Assembly: GCA_963821935.1 (NCBI GenBank)
Contig: CAWGFM010000004.1
Coordinates: forward strand, 496,001-560,000
DNA from: JAOUEA01 sp963821935
GTDB taxonomy: Bacteria; Actinomycetota; UBA4738; HRBIN12
Length of the DNA: 64,000 nucleotides
Direction of reading: 5' to 3'
Position numbers and translations under genes: made by a program. Under the pieces are notes generated by a model. The model saw only the letters and a program-made list of their open reading frames with translations. It made no database searches and was not told where the DNA came from. Positions 16,467-23,706 of this stretch are shown piece by piece. The first letter of the stretch is position 1. Every line of letters begins with the position of its first letter.

Positions 16467-18932
16467 TTAGTCCGCGCACCGAGCCCGGACCGAGGTTTCG
16501 ATCTCGGCGATCTGGGCGGGATCAGTCACCTTGGCCCCCAAGGCGTCTCGCACGTAGAAGGCGTCGACGACCCGGTCCGTGTAGGTGGCCACCTTGGCCA
16601 GATGCACGTCGAGTCGCAGATCGGCGAGGGCACTGGTGATGTCGTACAGCAGACCGAGCCGGTCGGGAGCGCCGACCTCGATGACGGTGGAGAACTCCGA
16701 TGCATCGTTGTCGACTCGAACCGTCACGGGTGAGGCGATCGCCGGAGGGTAGTGGCGGCGCTTCTCGACGACGCGATGGGCCAGCGAGGTGCGGCCCTCC
16801 ACCGCCTTGCGCAACGTGCGGCGGAAGTCGCGCCACCGCGCTTCGTCGATCTCGCGTTCGAACACGCCTTCGACCTCGAACAGATCGACGGCGGCGCCGT
16901 CGTCGGTCGTGAAGACCTGGGCGGTCAGGATCGACAACCCCGCCAGCGCCAGCGACCCCGCGATCCACGACAGCAGTCCAGGCCGGTCCGCGGCCACGAC
17001 CAGCAGCTCGTATGCACCGGGTCTGATGCCCTCGCCCGCCGCGGTCCGAACCTCCACGGCGCCCAGCTCCGGTGCGATCGTGGGCAGATGCCGGGCGGCT
17101 ACGGCCGGTTCCACCGCCAGGAAGTAGGCGCGGGGCATGCGGAACACGAACCGTTCCACCACCGCATCCGGCTCGTCGGCCAACAGGTCGCGGAGACGGT
17201 CGATGCGATCGGTGAGGCGACCGGCGAGCTCGGCGCCCATGTCGCCGCGTTCGAACGCTCGCTGCACCCGTCCCACCAGCTCTCGGACCAAGGTCTGGCG
17301 CCACGAGGTCCAGGCGGCGGGGCCCGTCGCCAGCGCGTCCGCCTCAGCCAGCAATGACAGGGCGGCCAGTCGGCCCGGGGTGCCGACCGTGGCGGCGACA
17401 TCCAGGATCAGGTTCTCGTCGGTGAGGTCACGGCGGGTGGCCGTGTCGGGCAGCAGCAGATGCTGCTCCACCAGGAAGGTGGCGAGATCACGGGAACCGG
17501 GTTCGACCCCCATGCGCGCGAGCGTCTCGGTCGCGATCGCCGTCCCGATCGGCACGTGGCTGCCCGCACCCGTCTTGCCGATGTCGTGCAACAGTGCGCC
17601 GAGCAACAGCCCGTCGATATCGTCAACCAACTTGACCATCTCGTGACGGGGCGGATCGTCCGTCTCGGCTGCGGTCACCATGCGGGCCATGCCCGACATC
17701 GCCGACGTGAGGTGCGCGTCGACGGTGAGCCGGTGGTAGGGGTCGCGCTGGGGCCGGCAGCGCACATCCGACCACGCCGGCACGAAACGGACCAGCAACC
17801 CGAGGCGATCGAGGGCCTCCAGCGCGTCGGCACCGGCATCGCCCGCCCGGAGCACGCGCAGGAAGCCATCACGCACCGTCACGGTCCACTCGACGGGATC
17901 GGGGACGGTCGCGCGTTCGATCGCGTCGAGCAGTGCGGCCCCGGGCCGTTCGCCGCGTTCGGCGGTGTCGGCCAGGGCGGCCAGCACGGCGGCCGGGTCC
18001 TGCAGCGGTTCGACCGGTGTCGGATCGTGATGCTCAGCGAGCAGCAGGTCGAACACCCGGGACGAGATCCATCGCACGGTCCGGGCGTGCTCGAACACCG
18101 CGCGCATCAGCCCGTCCTCTGCGATCAGCCTCGGTTCGTCCGTGAATCCCATGGCTCGGGCGATCGTGGGCTGCAGCTCCAGCGGCAACCGATCCGAGCG
18201 CTTGCCGGTCTCCAGCTGCAACGCGCTGCGGGCGCGGGTCAGGAACTCCTCCGCGTCGGCCAGCGCCTCCCGATCGTGTGATCGCACGATCGGCCTCAAG
18301 GTCTCGCGCTCCGCCCACGCGATCGTCAGCCATCGAACGGCCTGGATGTCTCGCAAACCCCCAGCCCCGGACTTCAGGTCCGGCTCCAGCAGGTGAGCCG
18401 ACGAGCCCATCCGGTCGGCGCGCTCCTGGCCATCCGCCGCCAGGGCCATGGTGAATGCCGCGGGATCCTCGACCACGAACCGACGCACGCCCGCTGAGGC
18501 ATCAGCGGCGATCGTCGCGTCGCCGGCGAGGAACCGCATCTCGAGCATGGCGGTGGACGCGTCGAGATGCTCGCCGGCGAGCGCGACGCATTCGGCCGGT
18601 GTCCGGATCGCGTGGCCCACCTCGAACCCGCCATCCCAGAGCGGGTAGAGCAACCGTTCGGCGATGCCGGCGACACCGGCCGGATCGGCTCCGTCATGCA
18701 CGACCAGCAGGTCGAGATCGGAGCGAGGCAGCTGGTGGGAGCGGCCGTATCCACCCACCGCCGTCAGCGCCACGCCGTCGGCCGGTTCGAGCGCGTCGAA
18801 CATCTCGACGAGCACTCCGTCGTAGATCGCCGCTCGTGCGGTCGCCGACCAGAGACCGTGGTGCCCGGACGAGTAGCCGCGGTCGAGCGCGTCCAGGTCG
18901 CGGCGGAGACGCTCGACGGCAGGGGTCTTCAC
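16467..18932 (-). CDS. glnD: PII nucleotidylyltransferase / removing enzyme GlnD
   Basis: The 821-residue protein has the full GlnD order. A nucleotidyltransferase domain carries TAVGGYGRSHQLPRSDLDLL (about residues 55-75). The GlnD-specific region has EPDLKSGAGGLRDIQAVRWL. An HD hydrolase domain carries GALLHDIGKTG near residue 447, and two C-terminal ACT domains begin about residues 640 (LLVVAADRPGLLSWIAG) and 740 (VIEVGAPDRLGLLYDIT). GlnD modifies and demodifies PII in response to glutamine. The start is GTG 18932. Its substrate gene glnB lies 26 bases upstream, so they form an operon. Confidence 0.95.
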   Translation of the reverse strand: MKTPAVERLRRDLDALDRGYSSGHHGLWSATARAAIYDGVLVEMFDALEPADGVALTAVGGYGRSHQLPRSDLDLLVVHDGADPAGVAGIAERLLYPLWDGGFEVGHAIRTPAECVALAGEHLDASTAMLEMRFLAGDATIAADASAGVRRFVVEDPAAFTMALAADGQERADRMGSSAHLLEPDLKSGAGGLRDIQAVRWLTIAWAERETLRPIVRSHDREALADAEEFLTRARSALQLETGKRSDRLPLELQPTIARAMGFTDEPRLIAEDGLMRAVFEHARTVRWISSRVFDLLLAEHHDPTPVEPLQDPAAVLAALADTAERGERPGAALLDAIERATVPDPVEWTVTVRDGFLRVLRAGDAGADALEALDRLGLLVRFVPAWSDVRCRPQRDPYHRLTVDAHLTSAMSGMARMVTAAETDDPPRHEMVKLVDDIDGLLLGALLHDIGKTGAGSHVPIGTAIATETLARMGVEPGSRDLATFLVEQHLLLPDTATRRDLTDENLILDVAATVGTPGRLAALSLLAEADALATGPAAWTSWRQTLVRELVGRVQRAFERGDMGAELAGRLTDRIDRLRDLLADEPDAVVERFVFRMPRAYFLAVEPAVAARHLPTIAPELGAVEVRTAAGEGIRPGAYELLVVAADRPGLLSWIAGSLALAGLSILTAQVFTTDDGAAVDLFEVEGVFEREIDEARWRDFRRTLRKAVEGRTSLAHRVVEKRRHYPPAIASPVTVRVDNDASEFSTVIEVGAPDRLGLLYDITSALADLRLDVHLAKVATYTDRVVDAFYVRDALGAKVTDPAQIAEIETSVRARCAD

Positions 18933-18958
18933 GGTCGACTCACCCCACGCCCGGCGTC

Positions 18959-19297
18959 TCAGACAGCGTCCGGGCCCATCTCGCCCGTGCGGATGCGGAT
19001 CACCTGCTCGGCCTCGGTGACCCACAGCTTCCCGTCACCGATCTTGCCAGTGCGTGCCGTCTTCACGATCGCGTCCACGACCTCCTGGGCCTCGCCGTCG
19101 GGGACGAGGACCTCGAGCTTGACCTTGGGGACGAAGTCGACCTGGTACTCGGCGCCTCGGTAAACCTCGGTGTGACCACGCTGTCGTCCGAAACCCTCCA
19201 CACCGGTCGTGGTGAGCCCGTTCAGCCCGAGGTCACGCAGGACCTCCTTGATGTCGTCGACACGGTGGGGCTTCACGATGGCGGTGACGAGCTTCAC
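18959..19297 (-). CDS. glnB: Nitrogen regulatory protein PII
   Basis: The 112-residue protein has the PII T-loop with RQRGHTEVYRGAEYQVDF. Tyr51, the uridylyl- or adenylylation site, falls exactly at residue 51. The C-terminal signature GKIGDGKLWV is also present. PII senses ATP/ADP, 2-oxoglutarate and, through GlnD, glutamine. The start is GTG 19297 with AGGAGG upstream. TAGGCT near 19328-19333 on the minus strand is a plausible -10. The usual ammonium transporter gene amtB does not precede it; the next gene upstream is a divergent lipoprotein. Confidence 0.95.
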   Translation of the reverse strand: MKLVTAIVKPHRVDDIKEVLRDLGLNGLTTTGVEGFGRQRGHTEVYRGAEYQVDFVPKVKLEVLVPDGEAQEVVDAIVKTARTGKIGDGKLWVTEAEQVIRIRTGEMGPDAV

Positions 19298-19453
19298 TCG
19301 GTGGTCCTCCTGCAGCGATGGGCGCCTAGCCTAGCCCGCCGGCACGGCGTCGAGGCTCGGTTTCCTCTCTGGGATGGTGGTAGGTGGCCGGGCAGCCCCG
19401 TGCCATGATTCACGAAGCACACATCCGGTCACGAGAACTCGGAGGTCCCCCTG

Positions 19454-20059
19454 ATGCGATCCCCCCGCTCGATCCTGTTCGCTGTGGTCCTCGCCTCGCT
19501 CCTCGCCGCGGCCTGTTCCTCGGATGGATCGGGCGGCGCCGAGGGTGGTGACGGCGGTGACGGTGGCGAGAACGCTCCGGCGCAGACCGGGGCCGGCAGC
19601 TACGTCGACGGCGTGTGCACCGCCCTCACCGACTGGCAGTCGGGTCTGGAGACGGATAACCAAGCACTGCAGTCGTCGCTGACCGAAGGCACCCCGACGC
19701 CGGACGAGACGAAGACCGCCTTGGTCGACTTCCTGTCGTCCACGGTCGACGGCACGAAGGCGATGGTGTCCGAGATCGAAGCACTGGGGGTTCCCGATGT
19801 GGAGGGCGGCGACCAGGTCGCGACCGCCCTGTCGTCGGCGCTGGGTGGCGTAGTGACCCTCTTCGAGTCGGCGCTGAGCGACGTCGAGGGGCTCTCCACG
19901 GACGACCCGGCCGCCATGGCGACAGCGTTGACGGAGCTCGGCACCGACATCAGCCAGGGCTCGGCGGGCATCGGGACGGCCCTGGGCGATCTGGACACGC
20001 CGGAGCTAGAAGAGGCCGCCAAGAGCAGCGAGGCCTGCAAGGCGATCAGCGGAGGCTGA
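19454..20059 (+). CDS. Secreted lipoprotein of unknown function
   Basis: A signal peptide with a lipobox (LLAAAC, Cys at residue 21) is followed by a Gly/Glu/Asp-rich linker (about residues 25-45). The soluble domain of about 150 residues starts YVDGVCTALTDWQSGLETD and ends EEAAKSSEACKAISGG. Predicted helices dominate. The two cysteines (CTAL and EACK) could form a disulfide. It should be anchored to the outer face of the membrane. GGAGGT precedes the ATG. No family is recognised beyond short helical actinobacterial lipoproteins. Confidence 0.75.
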   Translation: MRSPRSILFAVVLASLLAAACSSDGSGGAEGGDGGDGGENAPAQTGAGSYVDGVCTALTDWQSGLETDNQALQSSLTEGTPTPDETKTALVDFLSSTVDGTKAMVSEIEALGVPDVEGGDQVATALSSALGGVVTLFESALSDVEGLSTDDPAAMATALTELGTDISQGSAGIGTALGDLDTPELEEAAKSSEACKAISGG

Positions 20060-20071
20060 GCGACCCGGTCC

Positions 20072-21001
20072 TCACGCAGCGGGTCCGGAGAACGTGAAGC
20101 TCTCGCGGATCACGTGCATCCCGACGGCTTCGTACAGATCGACGGCACCGGTCGGGTTGGTGGCGTCGACGGACAGCTCCACTTTCTCGAACCCGCGCGC
20201 GGCGAGGGCAGCGAACGCGTGATGCAACAGCGCCGTCGCGATCCCGTTGCCCCGTACCTGCCGCAGGACCCCGACCGAGGCGATGTAGCCGTTCTCGGTG
20301 AACTCCAACGCGACGACCTCGCCCACGACCCGTCCCTCGAGCTCGGCGAGGAAGGCGAGCGAAGGGGACCAATCATCGGCCTCGAACATCTCGGCGCTAT
20401 AGGCCTCGAACGACTGCGGATGGTGGTCCCAATGATCCCGGAAGGCGGCCTCGGCGACCTCATACAGGACATGCTCGTCGTCACCCGTTCGGAAACCCCT
20501 GATGCTCACGCCGGCCGGAAGCGAGGCGGGCTCGTCGTCGGAGGAGATCGCGCGAGCCATGTCCCACGATGTCCGGACCTGCGTGAAGCCACGGCTCGTC
20601 AGCAGATCGTGACCGCGCTGATCCTGGGCAGGCACGCTCGCACGGACCTGGTCAGCGCCTCTGCCGCGATGGGCGGCGACCAACCAATCGAGCACGGCGG
20701 CGCCGAGCCCCCGCCCCCATGCTGAGGGACGAACGGTGCCATGCACGTGGGCCGGACCGGGTTCGCCCGCGTCGTACATGACCTGGCCGAACGCCTGAAC
20801 ACGATCCTCACTCACGATGACGGCGGTGTCGCGTTCGATGTCGACGTAGGGAAGACCCCATGACCACTGCAGGAACTCTGGGATGGGCTCGGGCTCGAGC
20901 CCGAATCTGCGCCAGTACTCGTCGTGCAGCTCGATGATGGAGCCAAGGTCGTCGGCACTCGCGGGCCTGGCGTGGGATCCCGGCGGGAGGTCCTCGATCA
21001 C
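20072..21001 (-). CDS. Tandem GNAT acetyltransferase
   Basis: The 309-residue protein contains two GNAT domains. The first has VRPSAWGRGLGAAVLDWLVA (residues 90-110). The second has VGVLRQVRGNGIATALLHHA and VDATNPTGAVDLYEAVGMHV (about 245-290). Two-domain GNATs of this size include mycothiol synthase (MshD), but I see nothing that proves that assignment. The ATG at 21001 overlaps the ku stop (ATGA), so it may be translated with ku. Confidence 0.82.
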   Translation of the reverse strand: MIEDLPPGSHARPASADDLGSIIELHDEYWRRFGLEPEPIPEFLQWSWGLPYVDIERDTAVIVSEDRVQAFGQVMYDAGEPGPAHVHGTVRPSAWGRGLGAAVLDWLVAAHRGRGADQVRASVPAQDQRGHDLLTSRGFTQVRTSWDMARAISSDDEPASLPAGVSIRGFRTGDDEHVLYEVAEAAFRDHWDHHPQSFEAYSAEMFEADDWSPSLAFLAELEGRVVGEVVALEFTENGYIASVGVLRQVRGNGIATALLHHAFAALAARGFEKVELSVDATNPTGAVDLYEAVGMHVIRESFTFSGPAA

Positions 21002-21909
21002 TCCCCGACGGCCTTCTTGCGAGCGGTCGCCTTCTTCGCGGTCGACTTCTTCGCTTTGCTGGAGGTCGCCTTCTTGGAGGAGGACTTCTTGCTGGTGGAC
21101 TTCTTCGAGCTGCGAGCGGGAGCATCGTCTGCATCGGTCTGCTTCTTGGCGGCGGCGACGCTGGCTTTGAGGGCCTCCATGAGGTCGACCACCTTGGCCG
21201 TGGGCTCGGCCTCGACGACCTCGATCTCCTCACCGTTGATCTTGGCTTCGACGATGCGCTGGAGCGCCTCCCGATACTCGTCGGTGAACTCCTTGGGATC
21301 CCACTCGGCCGTGAGTCCCTCGATGAGCTGACGAGCCATCTCGAGCTCCTGGTCACGCACCTTCGTGCTGACGTCGACCCCGCCCAGGTCTGCCTCCCGG
21401 ATCTCGTCGGGCCAGTACATGGTCTCGAGGACGAAGGCATCGCCGGAGAAGCGCAGCGCTGCGAGGTGTTCCTTGTCCCGGAAGCTGACCTTGGCGATGC
21501 CCACCTTGTTGTCGGTGGTCATGGCCTGCCTGAGCAGGGAGTAGGCCTTGGCGCCGGTCTCATCGGGAGCCAGGTAGTAGGACTTCTTGTACATCATGGG
21601 ATCGATCTCTTCGAGATCGACGAACTGCACGATGTCGATGGCGCGGCTCGACTCGACCGGCACGGCGTCGAAGTCCTCATCGGTCAGGACCACGTAGCGA
21701 TCCTTCTCGTATTCATAGCCTTTGACGATGTGCTCGTAGTCGACGATCTCACCGTCTTTCTCGCAGACGCGCTTCTGCCGGATACGTCCGTGGTCTTCGT
21801 CGTGCAGCTGGTTGAACCGGAGCGTCTTCTCTTCGGTCGCCGGATAGACGGCGACCGGGATCGTCACGAGGCCGAAGGAGATGGCCCCCTTCCACATGGC
21901 TCTGGGCAT
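20998..21909 (-). CDS. ku: Non-homologous end-joining protein Ku
   Basis: The 303-residue protein starts MPRAMWKGAISFGLVTIPVA and has NQLHDEDHGRIRQKRVCEKD, KSYYLAPDETGAKAYSLLRQ and RDKEHLAALR, the classic bacterial Ku blocks. The C-terminal 40 residues form a Ser/Lys-rich basic tail (SSKKSTSKKSSSKK and similar), as in actinobacterial Ku proteins where the tail aids DNA binding and LigD recruitment. Ku holds broken DNA ends. Its partner ligD lies 1.8 kb away on the other strand with two other genes between. Confidence 0.95.
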   Translation of the reverse strand: MPRAMWKGAISFGLVTIPVAVYPATEEKTLRFNQLHDEDHGRIRQKRVCEKDGEIVDYEHIVKGYEYEKDRYVVLTDEDFDAVPVESSRAIDIVQFVDLEEIDPMMYKKSYYLAPDETGAKAYSLLRQAMTTDNKVGIAKVSFRDKEHLAALRFSGDAFVLETMYWPDEIREADLGGVDVSTKVRDQELEMARQLIEGLTAEWDPKEFTDEYREALQRIVEAKINGEEIEVVEAEPTAKVVDLMEALKASVAAAKKQTDADDAPARSSKKSTSKKSSSKKATSSKAKKSTAKKATARKKAVGE

Positions 21910-22001
21910 GTCGTACCCCCTGGGGACGGCGAACCGCGAAACGGTGGATGGATGCGGGTCGACATCCTATTACCGGTCACCGACGCGCGACGAGTTCAAG
22001 G

Positions 22002-23180
22002 TCAAGCTCGGAGGGCGTCATCGAGCGGATACGGCGCGAGCACTTCGGTTCCGGTGTCGGTCACGAGCATCTCGTCGCCCAGCTTGACGCCGTGGCCGGC
22101 GCCCTGTTCCCCCGCGTACAGCTCCACGACGAGCACCATCGACGGCTCGATCACCCGTTCGGCGTTGGATTGCTCGTCGGACGGGAAGCACACGCTGGGG
22201 TTCTCCTCTTCCAGGCCGACGCCGTGGATCATGCATTCGTACCGCTGTGCCAGGTAGCGCTCAGGCGGCAACGGGGCGGCGGCGGCGAGCTCGCCGCACG
22301 TGATGCCAGGGCGGACCAGGGACGTCATCTCGGCGAGCCAGTCCGCCGCCGCCCGATACGTGTCGCGCTGCGATGTGCTCGGTGCCTCACAGGCGAACGT
22401 GCGCGACACGCAGTAGAACGAACCACCGATGCCGACGGCGTCGGTATCGACGTAGACGAGGTCACCCGACGCGATCGGCCGCGCGGTGGCCTCGGCACGC
22501 CAGGGATTGGTGTTGGGACCCGAGCACACCGTGTTGGTGGCGAAGTACTCGATCCCTTGGCGCAGGCCCGTCGACGCCATCGCGGCGAACACCTCCCGCT
22601 CGGCCACGCCGGGTGCGATGGCCCGCTCGGCCGAGCCGAGCATGTCCATCACCACGGGCGCGGTGGCTCGGAACAACCGGATCTCCTCCGGGGTCTTGAT
22701 CTCACGTGCCGACTGGGTCGCCGGAGCGGAATCGACGACGTCGACACCGGCCTCCATGAGGGCGAGGAACGCTGGCGTGCCCAACCGGTCGAGCCCGATC
22801 GGACCGCCCATGTAGCCTCGCTCTCGCATCGCGTCCACCGTCCGGGCAGCCCAGATCCGCGCCTGGCTCAGGGGGTCGTCGAAGAACTCCCACGCGTGCA
22901 TCGGCCGCACGTCCAGCGCCACCTGCCTCGACCGGTGGATCGAGTTCGCATGTTCGAACAGGATCGGCATCCCTTCGGCCGGAACGACCGCGCACCGCAC
23001 GAACGTGCTCATCACGTAGGGAGGCATGGCGGATGCGCCCGTCGCGTAACGGACGTTCGGCTCGTTGCACAGGAGCAGGATCTCGAGGTCTCGCGAACGC
23101 ATCTGCGCCTGCAGACGCGCCAGCCGTTCGTCCCGCACCCGTGCCGTGTCGTATGCGAGGCTTCCGTCATCGTCGTTCAT
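22002..23180 (-). CDS. M24 family metallopeptidase-like (creatinase/prolidase fold) with altered metal site
   Basis: The 392-residue protein has an N-terminal creatinase-like domain (LLLCNEPNVRYATGASAMPP) and a pita-bread domain with YVDTDAVGIGGSFYCVSRTF, MIHGVGLEEENPSVCFP and VVELYAGEQGAGHGVKLGDE. In most M24 enzymes the second metal ligand is Asp in a (C/A)D(I/V)(S/T)RT block; here that position reads C (SFYCVSRTF). The enzyme may use a different ligand or substrate, as some M24-fold lyases do. The start at 23180 overlaps the stop of the DUF456 gene. Confidence 0.82.
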   Translation of the reverse strand: MNDDDGSLAYDTARVRDERLARLQAQMRSRDLEILLLCNEPNVRYATGASAMPPYVMSTFVRCAVVPAEGMPILFEHANSIHRSRQVALDVRPMHAWEFFDDPLSQARIWAARTVDAMRERGYMGGPIGLDRLGTPAFLALMEAGVDVVDSAPATQSAREIKTPEEIRLFRATAPVVMDMLGSAERAIAPGVAEREVFAAMASTGLRQGIEYFATNTVCSGPNTNPWRAEATARPIASGDLVYVDTDAVGIGGSFYCVSRTFACEAPSTSQRDTYRAAADWLAEMTSLVRPGITCGELAAAAPLPPERYLAQRYECMIHGVGLEEENPSVCFPSDEQSNAERVIEPSMVLVVELYAGEQGAGHGVKLGDEMLVTDTGTEVLAPYPLDDALRA

Positions 23181-23659
23181 GTCGCGAGCACTCCGAGCAC
23201 CCAGATTCCGATCATCGCCACGCCCATCCCGAATTGGATCAGGACCCCGATACCGATCCCCTTCATGGCCTCCACGGTCGAGCGCCATGCGACCGGCGGG
23301 CTGCGATGCCGCAGGAGCTCGGCGACGAAGATACCTGCGGGGCCGCCGATCAGGGCTCCCACGACGGGGATGACGAAGAACCCGATCACCGCGCCCACGG
23401 CGCCCGCGAACAGCACCCACCCGGGGACGCCGGCGTCCGACGCTCGCCTGCCACTGAGCCGGTAGGGGGCGACGGTCCCGACCGCCGCCAGCACACCCAT
23501 CGCGACCACGACGGCCCATCCGATGCCCCCGACGTCCTGCGCGATCGCCCAGACGATGCCCGCGCCGAGGATGAGGAGCAGGCCCGGGAGCACGGGAACG
23601 ATCACACCGACGAGGCCCACCACCATGGCGATCAGGGCCACGATCTCGAGCTCGGTCAT
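23177..23659 (-). CDS. DUF456 membrane protein
   Basis: The 160-residue protein has four to five hydrophobic segments, beginning IVALIAMVVGLVGVIVPVLP. It shows the family's glycine-rich blocks VLPGLLLILGAGIVWA and VVGALIGGPAGIFVAELLRH. DUF456 proteins are integral membrane proteins of unknown function. The gene is coupled to the M24 gene by a 4-base overlap and diverges from ligD, 47 bases away. Confidence 0.85.
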   Translation of the reverse strand: MTELEIVALIAMVVGLVGVIVPVLPGLLLILGAGIVWAIAQDVGGIGWAVVVAMGVLAAVGTVAPYRLSGRRASDAGVPGWVLFAGAVGAVIGFFVIPVVGALIGGPAGIFVAELLRHRSPPVAWRSTVEAMKGIGIGVLIQFGMGVAMIGIWVLGVLAT

Positions 23660-23694
23660 GGCGTGGATGATGACGGTTGGCCCTGTGCCGCGAC

Positions 23695-23700
23695 TAGCAT
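23695..23700 (+). promoter_or_regulatory. -10 box TAGCAT of leaderless ligD
   Basis: TAGCAT lies 6 bases before the ligD ATG at 23707, without a ribosome binding site. Confidence 0.5.
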
Positions 23701-23706
23701 CCAGCC

